From positions 1-60,913 of the forward strand of contig WGOB01000009.1 in assembly GCA_016124255.1 (NCBI GenBank): a stretch of DNA of 60,913 bases. Direction: 5' to 3'. The translations under genes were made by a program, and so were the position numbers. Below, one piece after another: positions 15,664 through 23,451 of the stretch; position 1 is the first letter of the stretch; every line of letters starts with the position of its first letter. This DNA comes from Alphaproteobacteria bacterium (GTDB lineage Bacteria > Pseudomonadota > Alphaproteobacteria > Caulobacterales > Aquidulcibacteraceae). A model generated the notes under the pieces. The model was not told where the DNA came from. It searched no databases and worked only from the letters and a program-made list of their open reading frames with translations.

Positions 15664-15682
15664 AAAAAAGCATATCTTTTCG
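15664..15682. promoter_or_regulatory. candidate secondary operator, weaker palindrome
   Basis: AAAAGCATATCTTTTCGG repeats the architecture of the motif at 15581-15598 (AAAAG, CATAT, CTTTT) about 85 bp further upstream. It may be a second regulator site for the receptor unit. It is more degenerate than the other copies. Confidence 0.35.
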
Positions 15683-15747
15683 GCGATCCGCCCGCACGCC
15701 CGAGCGCTGCATGGGCGCTGGAGCGTGCGGGCGGCGCGCATGGGCGA

Positions 15748-16167
15748 TCACGCCGGGGCGACGCGGTAGTCGGTCTCGACATTGCCCTGGGTGGCGTGGG
15801 TGTAGGCGCAGACCCGCTTGGCGTCGTCGATCAGCGCGGTAAGCGCCTCATCATTGAGGGCTGACGCGCGAATATCCAGCGTCGCCTTGAGGCCGTAGCC
15901 GCCGTCGCCGCGGAGCGCGAGCGTCACGGCGGCGTCTATCGTCAGTGCGCCCAGATCGAGCTTGCGCTGATTGGCGACGTGCTTGAGCGAACTGGCGAAA
16001 CATCCTGCGAACCCGGCGGCGAAGAGTTGCTCAGGATTGGCGCCGGCGCCGCTGCCGCCGAGCGCTGCGGGAAGCGCCATCGCGATATCGAGACGCCCGT
16101 CTTCGGAACGCGCTGCGCCGTCGCGGCCGCCGACGACGTGGACGCGGGCGGTATAGAGATCCTTCAT
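15748..16167 (-). CDS. ohr: OsmC/Ohr-family organic hydroperoxide resistance protein
   Basis: This 139-residue thiol peroxidase of the Ohr subfamily reduces organic hydroperoxides. The two redox cysteines are in AGFAGCFASSLKH (about residue 56) and AKRVCAYTHATQGNVET (about residue 119), the second matching the Ohr pattern CPYSxATRGN with Pro replaced by Ala. The opening KDLYTARVHVVGGRDG is typical. It lies 35 bp after the SDR gene in the TetR-SDR-Ohr series. No OhrR is adjacent, so control may come from the TetR gene upstream. Confidence 0.88.
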   Translation of the reverse strand: MKDLYTARVHVVGGRDGAARSEDGRLDIAMALPAALGGSGAGANPEQLFAAGFAGCFASSLKHVANQRKLDLGALTIDAAVTLALRGDGGYGLKATLDIRASALNDEALTALIDDAKRVCAYTHATQGNVETDYRVAPA

Positions 16168-16202
16168 GGTCTAAGTCCTTTTAGGTGATGATTGCGATGC
16201 GA

Positions 16203-16904
16203 TCAGACGAGGCGGTGGCCGCCGTCGATGTGCACGACCTCGCCGGTGATGGCGGCGTTGTTCATGAGGAAGAGCACGGCGTCGGCGGCCTCGCTCGCCG
16301 TGGCGATGCGGCCGATGGGGAGCTTGGCTGCAACGTCGGCGAACGCCTCGGCTTTGCTCGCGCCCAAGATCGCGTCCCACATCGGCGTGTCGGTCCAGCC
16401 GGGGGCGATGGCGTTGACGCGGACGGGCGCCAGATCGAGTGCGAGGGCGCGGGCGCTCTGTTCTGCGGCGGCGGTGCCGATGTTGGTGATCCAGGCGCCA
16501 GGCGCTGGGCGATCTGTCGACACGCCGCCCGTCAGCGTCAGCGAGCCGCGCAGTTTGCCGCGCACCGCGCGCACCACATGCATGATGCTCCAAATGCGCG
16601 GTTCGAGCGCCTGTCTGTATACGGCTTCGTCGCCTTCGGCGGCCGCGCCGCCGACGAAGACGCCGGCTGCTTGGTAGATGTGGTCGATGCGTTCGAACGG
16701 CGCGAACAAGGCTGCAAGCGCGGCCGCGTCGACGGCGTCGGCCTGCGCCGTCGCGACGCCAGGCAGCGTCTGTTTGAGTTCATCGAGCGCGGCGGCGCCG
16801 CGGGCTGCGACCAGGACCCGCGCCCCCCGCGCCTGCGCCTGCCGCGCCACCTCTCGACCGATCCCGCGGCTGCCGCCGATCACCACTACGATTTGTCCGT
16901 CCAT
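16203..16904 (-). CDS. SDR-family protein lacking the YxxxK catalytic pair
   Basis: This 233-residue Rossmann-fold protein has the nucleotide-binding GGSRGIGRE motif at residues 10-18 and the C-terminal RVNAIAPGWTDTP segment. Where YxxxK should stand the sequence reads TNIGTAAAEQ, so both the catalytic Tyr and Lys are replaced by Thr. Such divergent short SDRs are known and may use another mechanism. The ATG at 16904 follows GGAGG. A candidate TetR operator lies 43-83 bp upstream. It precedes ohr on the same strand. Confidence 0.8.
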   Translation of the reverse strand: MDGQIVVVIGGSRGIGREVARQAQARGARVLVAARGAAALDELKQTLPGVATAQADAVDAAALAALFAPFERIDHIYQAAGVFVGGAAAEGDEAVYRQALEPRIWSIMHVVRAVRGKLRGSLTLTGGVSTDRPAPGAWITNIGTAAAEQSARALALDLAPVRVNAIAPGWTDTPMWDAILGASKAEAFADVAAKLPIGRIATASEAADAVLFLMNNAAITGEVVHIDGGHRLV

Positions 16905-16946
16905 GCGCAGTCCTCCATTGGGTTGCGCGACGGACGTAGGAAAACT

Positions 16947-16987
16947 GTATCAATCGTTCAAGTATAAAGTAGATTGATCGATAAAAT
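16947..16987. promoter_or_regulatory. candidate TetR operator, SDR side
   Basis: An AT-rich stretch carries the inverted half-sites ATCAATCG (16949-16956) and ATTGATCG (16973-16980). The same ATTGATCG word recurs on the other flank of the TetR gene at 17602. It is upstream of the SDR start and just before the TetR stop. Confidence 0.5.
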
Positions 16988-16988
16988 A

Positions 16989-17561
16989 TTAGCTGTGGAG
17001 CGCGTCCGCCGCGGCGCGGGCGACGTGGTTGATCGTGCGCTCGTCGGCGCCGGCGCGGCCGAGCGTCATGATGGAGACGACGGCGCCGAGAAGGGCGTCG
17101 GCGCGGGCGTCGACATCGGTGTCGCCTGCGAGTTCGCCGGCTTGCACGGCGAGCAGAAGATTGCGGGCGAAGAAGTCCCGGATCTCGCGCATGCGACCCT
17201 GCGCCAGAGCTTGCGTCGCCGGGGAGTGGGCCTCGCGCTCGGTGACTGTGTTGATGATGAGGCAACCCGCACGATGCTGATCCTCAATGGCCAAACGCGC
17301 CTGCAGCGCAAGCCATGTCTTGATCGCCGCGACCCCGGTTTGAGCCGTGGGCAAGGTCTGGCGGAAGCGCTCGGCGTACCGTTCAAACGTCTTTTGAAAC
17401 AGCGTCTCCTTGTCCTTGAACGCCGCGTAGAGGCTGCCGGCTTTCAGGCCTGTCGCCTCGTAGATGTCGGCCATCGAGGTGGCGACGTAGCCCTTGCGCC
17501 AGAACAGGCGCATGGCGGCTTCGAGGGCTTCGTCAGTGTCGAACTCGCGGACCCGGGGCAT
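16989..17561 (-). CDS. TetR/AcrR-family transcriptional regulator
   Basis: This 190-residue repressor-type protein has an N-terminal helix-turn-helix (ALEAAMRLFWRKGYVATSM, then IYEATGLKAGSLYAAFKDK) at about residues 11-50 and a ligand-binding C-terminal domain typical of the TetR_C group. It is divergent from a SnoaL-like gene at 17667 and upstream of SDR and ohr. Matching ATTGATCG half-sites lie in both flanking regions, so it probably controls itself and its neighbours. No operator resembling the island motif is adjacent, so it is less likely to govern the catabolic island. Confidence 0.88.
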   Translation of the reverse strand: MPRVREFDTDEALEAAMRLFWRKGYVATSMADIYEATGLKAGSLYAAFKDKETLFQKTFERYAERFRQTLPTAQTGVAAIKTWLALQARLAIEDQHRAGCLIINTVTEREAHSPATQALAQGRMREIRDFFARNLLLAVQAGELAGDTDVDARADALLGAVVSIMTLGRAGADERTINHVARAAADALHS

Positions 17562-17598
17562 GCGTTGAACATGGCGTGTTCTGGGAAAAAGCGCAATC

Positions 17599-17637
17599 TT
17601 GATTGATCGATCTTGAAATGGATCGAGCGATCAATAT
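17599..17637. promoter_or_regulatory. candidate TetR operator, divergent intergenic region
   Basis: The inverted half-sites ATTGATCG (17602-17609) and CGATCAAT (17628-17635) are separated by 18 bp. They lie between the divergent TetR and SnoaL-like starts, about 40 and 30 bp from each. The same half-site occurs at 16973-16980. Confidence 0.55.
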
Positions 17638-17666
17638 ATCCGCGATCTTCAGAACAGGAGATGTCC

Positions 17667-18326
17667 ATGCTTCGCACAGCCGTTTTTTCGTCCGCGCTCG
17701 CCGCGGCGCTGGTTCTGGCCATGCCTGCGGGTGCGCAGGAGCAGCCGCGGCCAGGCAGCGCGGCGTTCGACCGCTGGGCGGTCGCCGAGATCGGACGGCT
17801 CGCCGACCGGGAGGCGATCCGCGCGCTCGCCTACCATTACGGACGCGGGAACGACGCATTATCGGTGCGGTTCAACAATCGCGAGCAGGCGCGGGCCGAC
17901 GCGCAGGCGGAATACGCGCGCGCGTTCGCGCCGGACGTCCGGATCACGGTCTTCCCGCTGCGGTCCTCCACGCCGCTTCGGCAGGTGACGGGGATCGCCG
18001 AGTGGACCGCGTTCGCGGACGGTTTCTTCCACAATGCGCGCTACAGCAGCACGCTGCATCTGATGTCGAATTTCGACATCGCGCTCATCGACGGGGATGA
18101 GGCGCGCGGCTCGGCCTATGCGGGCGTGCCGCACTTCATCCAAAGCGCGACGGCGCGCACCAGGGAGACGCAGGACACGACGCTGGAATACATGCTGTGC
18201 CGCTACGAATTCGTGGCGCGCCGGCAGGCGGACGGGTCGTGGCGGATCGCGGAATTCACGATCCATCTCGACGAAATCTGGCGCGCTGACGGGTTCTATC
18301 CCGGCGGCCAGGCGCAGGGCGAGTGA
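17667..18326 (+). CDS. secreted SnoaL/NTF2-like protein
   Basis: This 219-residue protein has a signal peptide (residues 1-23, ending PAGAQ) followed by a SnoaL-like alpha+beta cone: DREAIRALAYHYGRGND begins the domain, and the end RRQADGSWRIAEFTIHLDEIW is the usual closing strand. I chose the ATG at 17667, six bases after CAGGAG; the ATG at 17661 is too close to that site. Its promoter region holds the candidate TetR operator. Family members are cyclases, dehydratases or ligand binders, and the specific role is unknown. Confidence 0.75.
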   Translation: MLRTAVFSSALAAALVLAMPAGAQEQPRPGSAAFDRWAVAEIGRLADREAIRALAYHYGRGNDALSVRFNNREQARADAQAEYARAFAPDVRITVFPLRSSTPLRQVTGIAEWTAFADGFFHNARYSSTLHLMSNFDIALIDGDEARGSAYAGVPHFIQSATARTRETQDTTLEYMLCRYEFVARRQADGSWRIAEFTIHLDEIWRADGFYPGGQAQGE

Positions 18327-18376
18327 GTGGACGCGGGCGTGCGCGGCGCGACCCGCGTGCGCCCGCGACCGACGTT

Positions 18377-18784
18377 TCAGGCGAAGACGGGGGACGCGTC
18401 GGCGTAGATGCGCACAGACGTCGCGAGGCCGGCGGCGTTCCGATCGGTGAAGGCGACGGCGCGGGTGGCGACGGATTTTCCATCGTGGCGGCTGTAATGG
18501 TTCAGCGCTTCAAGCACGAAGGCGTCGTCACGGCCGTAAATGTTGAGGAGCTCGTGCGTCAAGCCCGCGTAGCTGCGCCAGTATCCGCGTAGCATCGCAA
18601 GCACGGTCTCTTTGCCGGCGATAGCGGGGTCGTTGTTGAATTGCATCGTCACATCCTCGGCGAGGAAGGCCGCGTAGGCGTCAACATCGCGCGCGTCGAT
18701 GGCGTCGAGATAGCGGAAATACCAGGCGGCGGCCTCGCCCGACAGCTGGTTGATGCGCAGGTTGGCGGTGATCAAGGCGGACAT
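18377..18784 (-). CDS. SnoaL-like (NTF2 fold) protein
   Basis: This 135-residue cytoplasmic protein has the SnoaL-like fold: WYFRYLDAIDARDVDAYAAF, then EDVTMQFNNDPAIAGKETV, a pattern common in polyketide-cyclase-like and ketosteroid-isomerase-like proteins. No signal peptide is seen. It converges with the secreted SnoaL-like gene; the 50 bp between them is GC-rich with an imperfect hairpin around 18330-18368. Substrate and role are unknown. Confidence 0.75.
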   Translation of the reverse strand: MSALITANLRINQLSGEAAAWYFRYLDAIDARDVDAYAAFLAEDVTMQFNNDPAIAGKETVLAMLRGYWRSYAGLTHELLNIYGRDDAFVLEALNHYSRHDGKSVATRAVAFTDRNAAGLATSVRIYADASPVFA

Positions 18785-18874
18785 GCTGGGTCTCCGTGGG
18801 GACGTCGTTATACGCGCGCGTGGCGCGCGTAGATGCCCCGCCTCCAGACCCGTGCAAGCGGCGCGGGCGGGGGC

Positions 18875-19708
18875 TCAGAATGACGGCGCGAGGCGCCCCA
18901 TCTCGCCATCCGCGTACCGCCGCTGCGCGTTCGTCAGGCGCTCGCGCGTCGACAGCGCGAAGGGACCGGCGGACACGATCGGTTCGCGAAGCGGTTTGCC
19001 GCCGCCAATGAGCATGCTGGCGCCATGGGGACCGGCGCTGAATGAAATCTGCGCGCCGCCCTGCGACAGAACGATTGCAGAGACGGCGTCGATCGTGTCG
19101 TCGCCCACGCGGACCGCCCCGTCCCTGATGAAGGCCCAGGCGCTCGCTCCGGCCTTCAGGCGAAGGCGTACGTCGGCGTCGGGTTCGGCGGCGACGTCGA
19201 TGAGAAACGCATCGTGGCGGGTTTGCTGGAGCCCGCCCGGCATTTCGTTTGCGCGACCGCAGATCACCCGTCCCGTCCAGCCCGCGCCGTTCAAGAGCGG
19301 CGTCTCGGCGGCGTTCAAGTGGAAGGCCTCCGGCGGGGACAGTTCCTCGCTGGCGTCGAGCTTCACGAACATCTGGAAGCCTTTGCATGGAATCCCGATC
19401 TTGGAGGGCGTCTCCTCATGCATCATGCCGGCGCCGGCTTGAGTCCAGTGCGTGTCGCCCGGTCTGATCTCGGTGCGATCACCGAGGCTGTCGCGATTGA
19501 TGAAGGCGCCGCGGCTCTCCGGCGTCATGTAGGTGACCGCGGAGAACCCGGCGTGGGGATGGGGCGGGAAGATGGGCCGGCTCATCCAAAACAAGGTCAC
19601 GTCGATGAAAGGATCGATGTCGGCGTGACGGAATCCGAACATCTCAAACCCCGGCGCGGGTGTTTGCTTTTCGAGTCGGATGATTTCACGCACGGCTTTT
19701 GCGCTCAT
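18875..19708 (-). CDS. pirin family protein
   Basis: This 277-residue bicupin of the pirin family has the N-terminal cupin metal site in FPPHPHAGFSAVTYM and HWTQAGAGMMHEE (His residues near 49, 51, 93 and 98). Bacterial pirins include quercetin 2,3-dioxygenases and redox-responsive metabolic modulators. The ATG at 19708 is chosen because the fold starts within 20 residues. It stands alone, in the same direction as the SnoaL-like gene downstream. Confidence 0.87.
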   Translation of the reverse strand: MSAKAVREIIRLEKQTPAPGFEMFGFRHADIDPFIDVTLFWMSRPIFPPHPHAGFSAVTYMTPESRGAFINRDSLGDRTEIRPGDTHWTQAGAGMMHEETPSKIGIPCKGFQMFVKLDASEELSPPEAFHLNAAETPLLNGAGWTGRVICGRANEMPGGLQQTRHDAFLIDVAAEPDADVRLRLKAGASAWAFIRDGAVRVGDDTIDAVSAIVLSQGGAQISFSAGPHGASMLIGGGKPLREPIVSAGPFALSTRERLTNAQRRYADGEMGRLAPSF

Positions 19709-19871
19709 TGAATGGGGTCCTTCGGGGTCTTCCCCTGCTACCGCGATTTCTTGGTCGTCGCTCAAGCTAACGCGCAGCGCGGCCTGATCAACGCTGCATT
19801 TTCGGGACAGCCGTGCACATTTTGGGACGCGCGGTCTCGATCGCCTGAACGTGCGCATGCCGGCGTCAGAA

Positions 19872-19901
19872 GAGGCGCGCGGGGCTTGGCCCGCGCGCCT
19901 C
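19872..19901 (-). terminator. GC-rich hairpin downstream of EF-hand gene
   Basis: A perfect 12-bp stem, GAGGCGCGCGGG with CCCGCGCGCCTC, encloses a 6-base loop 20 bp past the stop of the EF-hand gene. The following minus-strand bases are TTCTGACG, so the T-run is poor and termination would be weak or assisted. Confidence 0.45.
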
Positions 19902-19921
19902 GCTACGATTGCGCGCGGCGT

Positions 19922-20404
19922 TTATTCGGCCGCGTCGGGCGCGGGCCGGCGTCCGCGGTGGCGGCGACGCTCGAATTCCTCGCCGGCGATCGCGCCGTCG
20001 TCATTCGCGTCGATATGATCGAACATGGCGGCGAGGGACGCGTCGAACTCGGCGCGCGTGATCCGGCCGTCGCCGTCAGCGTCGGGGCGCATGCCGCGCG
20101 GGGGACGCGCGCCGGCTTCCTGCGCACCGGCCGGCGGCGCCGCGGCGCCGTCGCGCGGGGGACCGCGGCGACGCGCCGGGCGTTCGCTCGCGTCGATGAC
20201 GCCGTCGCCGTTGGCGTCCATCTGCGCAAAGCGTGCGGCGTGGGCGGCGGTGAATTCCGCGCGCGAAACGGCGCCGTCGCCGTTGGCGTCCGCGGCGCGG
20301 AGATCCGGGCGCTGGTGCGGCGCGCGGGCGGGCGAGTCCTCCGCGGTTGCGACGCTGGCGAGCGCCAGAGCGGCGAGGGGCAGGGCTAGGAATGCGATGC
20401 GCAT
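19922..20404 (-). CDS. secreted EF-hand calcium-binding protein
   Basis: This 160-residue protein has a signal peptide (ALASVATAED) and four EF-hand-like loops: DANGDGAVSRAEF, DANGDGVIDASE, DADGDGRITRAEF and DANDDGAIAGEEF. A Pro/Ala/Arg-rich linker separates the two pairs and the C-terminus is Arg-rich. It likely binds Ca2+ in the periplasm or outside. The role is unknown. The gene stands alone on the minus strand. Confidence 0.85.
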   Translation of the reverse strand: MRIAFLALPLAALALASVATAEDSPARAPHQRPDLRAADANGDGAVSRAEFTAAHAARFAQMDANGDGVIDASERPARRRGPPRDGAAAPPAGAQEAGARPPRGMRPDADGDGRITRAEFDASLAAMFDHIDANDDGAIAGEEFERRRHRGRRPAPDAAE

Positions 20405-20486
20405 GGACGTCTCCTTTGAGTGGCGTGCGGGTTAGACGCCGCGTTGGTCACAACCGTTTGCCGGATTTCGACAAGATGTGTCGGTC

Positions 20487-21359
20487 TCAACAGGCGAGGC
20501 CTTCGCGGAACGTGGCGTAGAACGGCGCCCAATCGAGAGTGTTCTTGGCCCGGGTGTTGCGCATGCGGAAAGAGGGAAAGCTTTGCGCGCCGCCCGGTTC
20601 CGGCGCCGGCCAGCCGCCTGCGGCGGCGATGTAGCCGAACACGTCGCGCCAGGGCGCCGGGGCGTCGTCGCACACGATGAGCGTGTTTTGCGAAGGCCAG
20701 ACGCGCACCGCGGCCGCGGTTGCGGCGGCCATATCGGCGATGTGGACGAGCGAGACGTCGTCGCTTCCGTCTCCGGGAAGGCGGAGCTTTCCTGCGGCGG
20801 CGCGGGCGCGCCACCCATCGTCGAAGCCTGTGCCTGGACCGTAGAACAGGCCACCGCGCAGGATCAGCCAATCGAGCGCACTGGCTTTGATGGTCGCTTC
20901 CATCTCAAGCGCGGCGCGTCCCGCGCGCCCAGCGATCGTGTCGGGCGCGGGCGCGAATACGGTGTCCTCATCGGCCCATGCGCCGGGCGCGGAGGCGCCA
21001 AGGAAGCATATGCTTTGCTGCAGGATGCGGCGGACGCCGGCCGCTTCCGACGCGGCCACAAACGTGCGCGCGCCTTCGGTGCGCAGTCGGTCGTTGGCGT
21101 CGAAATCGCCGCGCCCGCTCGGACCCGGCAATGTCGTGGCGAGATTGATCGCGACCGTCGCGCCGGACAAAGCGGCGGCGAGGGCGTCGGCGTCGAACAG
21201 ATCGGCGACGGCGATCTCGCAGCCGCAGGCGCGGGCGACGCCGGCCGCTTCCGGGCGCCGCACGACGGCGCGCACGCGTGCGCCCGACTGCGACAGCCGC
21301 GGCAAGAGATGACGCGCATAGACGCCGTTGCCGCCAAGCACACAGATCACATCATTCAT
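20487..21359 (-). CDS. NAD(P)-binding Rossmann-fold protein (NmrA/NDUFA9-like)
   Basis: This 290-residue protein has an N-terminal nucleotide site VLGGNGVYARHLLPRL and the extended-SDR layout of NmrA/complex I NDUFA9-like proteins: VAINLATTLPG near residue 70 and LDWLILRGGLFYGPGTG near 163. No YxxxK site is obvious. It is monocistronic, and the upstream region is shared with the divergent esterase gene. Enzymatic activity is uncertain. Confidence 0.75.
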   Translation of the reverse strand: MNDVICVLGGNGVYARHLLPRLSQSGARVRAVVRRPEAAGVARACGCEIAVADLFDADALAAALSGATVAINLATTLPGPSGRGDFDANDRLRTEGARTFVAASEAAGVRRILQQSICFLGASAPGAWADEDTVFAPAPDTIAGRAGRAALEMEATIKASALDWLILRGGLFYGPGTGFDDGWRARAAAGKLRLPGDGSDDVSLVHIADMAAATAAAVRVWPSQNTLIVCDDAPAPWRDVFGYIAAAGGWPAPEPGGAQSFPSFRMRNTRAKNTLDWAPFYATFREGLAC

Positions 21360-21505
21360 CGCCTGCTCCTTTGGCCATCACACCTTAGGGCTGGGCGCGG
21401 CGCCGCCGCATCCGGAGAATTGTTGCGTGACAAGCGCGAGGGCGCGGCGGATAGAATGCACGCGGGACCTGGGAACGACGGCGCGGGGAACGCCGGGGGA
21501 CGGCC

Positions 21506-22747
21506 ATGAGGATCGACCGGAGAGCGGTGCTGCTCGCTGCCGGCGCCGCCGCGGTCGCGGGATGCGCGAACGCTCAGACGCATGCGCAGATCGAGCGGCC
21601 GGCGTCATCGCCGAGCCTGTTCGAGACGACACCGGAGAACCAGGCCGTCACCTACATGCGCGCGGATCGCAACGGACCTGCGCGCGTGATCCTGCGCGGA
21701 CGCCGCTCGAGCGCGCTGCCGGCGCATGCAGTGCAACTCGATCGACTTGAGTACGTGCATGAAGGCGGGCGGCGCAGCGTCGATGTTTACATGCGCGAGA
21801 ACCGGGTCTCGGGCCTGATCATCCTCAAAGACGGCGCGATCGCGCTCGAACGCTACGCGATGGGTCTGACGCCGAACGCGCGCTGGGCGAGCTTCTCCGT
21901 GTCCAAGCCGATGACGACGACGCTGGCGGGCGCCGCACACGCCGAAGGCGCGATCGAAAGCCTCGATGATCCGGCGGCGCGCTATGTGCCGTCGCTGCGC
22001 GGCAGCGCCTATGAAGGCGTTACAGTGCGCAATCTGATGCGGCTGATGTCGGGGGTCGCGTGGGAAGAGGATGTCGAGACGAGCGCCGGGGCGGGGATCG
22101 CGGCGGTCGACGCCGCCGCGCGCAGCGGCGACCGCAATGCGCTGTTCCGGGTGATGACGGCCCGGCCGCGCGCGCATGACCAGGGCGCCGTCTTCACCTA
22201 CAACACGGGAGAAGCGTATGTGCTCGGCGAGGTGATCGCGGGCGCAACCGGCAAGACGCTCTCAGGCTACATGTCTGAGAAGATCTGGGCGCCGATGGGC
22301 GCGGAGGCGGACGCGACGTGGCTCACTTGCGCGATGGGCGGGCCGGAATTGTGCGGGTACGGCATAAACGCGACATTGCGCGACTATGCGCGGTTTGCGC
22401 TTTTCGTCTCGCGTGACGGCGTCGTTGGATCACGCAGGATCCTGCCGCAAGGTTGGCGCGATCTCGCGGGGCAGCCGGACAATCCCGTCACGCACAACGG
22501 ATTCCTCGAAGAAGGATACCCGCTGGGGCACGGCTATATGTGGTGGACAATGCCGACGGGCGCGGACGCGCTGCCAAACCACGACGGCGCATTCACCGGG
22601 CAGGGGATCCATGGGCAGATCATGTATGTGAACGCGCGCGAAAACGTCGTCGCGATGGTGACGAGCGCGTGGCGCGACGCATGGGAGACGCCGCGCGAGA
22701 TGGAAACGTACGCACTGCTCGGCGAAGCGGTCGCGCGCTTACGCTGA
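21506..22747 (+). CDS. serine hydrolase lipoprotein, class C beta-lactamase/NylB-like
   Basis: This 413-residue hydrolase has a twin-arginine signal and lipobox (DRRAVLLAAGAAAVAGC). The active-site set is SVSK (Ser131, Lys134), Tyr in FTYNTGEAY, and a GIHGQ segment replacing the KTG box. This combination is seen in 6-aminohexanoate-dimer hydrolase (NylB) and EstB-type esterases rather than in true beta-lactamases. It is probably a periplasmic esterase or amidase anchored to a membrane. The gene overlaps the end of a small convergent membrane-protein gene by 9 bp. Confidence 0.83.
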   Translation: MRIDRRAVLLAAGAAAVAGCANAQTHAQIERPASSPSLFETTPENQAVTYMRADRNGPARVILRGRRSSALPAHAVQLDRLEYVHEGGRRSVDVYMRENRVSGLIILKDGAIALERYAMGLTPNARWASFSVSKPMTTTLAGAAHAEGAIESLDDPAARYVPSLRGSAYEGVTVRNLMRLMSGVAWEEDVETSAGAGIAAVDAAARSGDRNALFRVMTARPRAHDQGAVFTYNTGEAYVLGEVIAGATGKTLSGYMSEKIWAPMGAEADATWLTCAMGGPELCGYGINATLRDYARFALFVSRDGVVGSRRILPQGWRDLAGQPDNPVTHNGFLEEGYPLGHGYMWWTMPTGADALPNHDGAFTGQGIHGQIMYVNARENVVAMVTSAWRDAWETPREMETYALLGEAVARLR

Positions 22748-22945
22748 CGAGTGCGGCGGCTCGGGCGCGTCAGCGGGGGGATCACGCGGCTTGGTGCGCG
22801 ACACCGCCGACATGAGCCCTACGCCGATCAGAACCAGCGCGCCGACGCCGATCCAGGTCGGCGGGACGTTCAGCAAATATGCGCCATAGCCGAGCCCGGC
22901 CAGCAGTACGAGAAAACCGAGGACATAAAGCGAAAACGCGGACAT
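22739..22945 (-). CDS. small two-helix membrane protein
   Basis: This 68-residue protein has two hydrophobic segments (FSLYVLGFLVLLAGLGYGAYL and WIGVGALVLIGVGLMSAV) and a hydrophilic Pro-rich tail. The ATG at 22945 follows GGAG with proper spacing; a longer frame to 23026 has no site. It resembles small Alphaproteobacteria-wide membrane proteins of unknown role. Confidence 0.65.
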   Translation of the reverse strand: MSAFSLYVLGFLVLLAGLGYGAYLLNVPPTWIGVGALVLIGVGLMSAVSRTKPRDPPADAPEPPHSSA

Positions 22946-23018
22946 GGTCTGCTCCGAAATTTCTCTCAGGAACGCGGCGGCGGCGTCGATGTTCCATGAC
23001 AGCGGAACGGAGCGTCGC

Positions 23019-23393
23019 GTGGCCAAAGCGAAATCGGCGAAAGCGAAATCGGTGACGATCTACGGGATCAAGAACTGCGACACGATGAAAAAGGCGCGTG
23101 CGTGGCTGGACGATTCCGGCGTCGCGTACACGTTTCACGATTACAAGTCCGCCGGCATCGACAAGGCGCGCCTGGAGGTTTGGTGCAAGGCGGTCGGGTG
23201 GGAGGCGCTGCTTAACCGCGCGGGGCAGACGTTTCGCAAGCTCCCCGACGACGAGAAGGCGGATCTGAACGCAGCGAAGGCGGTTGCGCTGATGCTGGCG
23301 CATCCATCTGCGATCAAGCGGCCGGTGCTGGATGTCGACGGCGCGCTGATCGTGGGGTTCAAGCCGGAGGCGTACGCAAAGGCGCTCGGGTAG
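23019..23393 (+). CDS. ArsC/Spx-family thioredoxin-fold protein (YffB-like)
   Basis: This 124-residue protein has the ArsC-like fold: VTIYGIKNCDTMKKARAWLD near the start holds the single N-terminal Cys, followed by YTFHDYKSAGID and the cis-Pro segment IKRPVLDVDG. The YffB group is related to glutathione-dependent reductases. GTG 23019 follows CGGAG and is preferred over the in-frame ATG at 22989. The first codons contain a 15-bp tandem duplication. Confidence 0.82.
   Translation: MAKAKSAKAKSVTIYGIKNCDTMKKARAWLDDSGVAYTFHDYKSAGIDKARLEVWCKAVGWEALLNRAGQTFRKLPDDEKADLNAAKAVALMLAHPSAIKRPVLDVDGALIVGFKPEAYAKALG
23025..23054 (+). repeat. 15-bp tandem duplication in 5' coding region
   Basis: Two adjacent copies, AAAGCGAAATCGGCG and AAAGCGAAATCGGTG, encode Lys-Ala-Lys-Ser-(Ala/Val). 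They differ at one base. The duplication lengthens the basic N-terminus of the ArsC-fold protein. Confidence 0.9.
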
Positions 23394-23451
23394 CGCTGCA
23401 TCCAATCGCGCGCTTCGCGGCTGCTCAGTCGAAAGCGAACGGAGGCCGCGC

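Noticed and set aside
18327-18376. Hairpin between convergent SnoaL-like genes as a terminator
   Set aside because: The stem is interrupted and no T-run follows on either strand.
19709-19921. Search for a tRNA or small RNA in the 213-bp gap
   Set aside because: No cloverleaf pattern; only the hairpin at 19872-19901 stands out.
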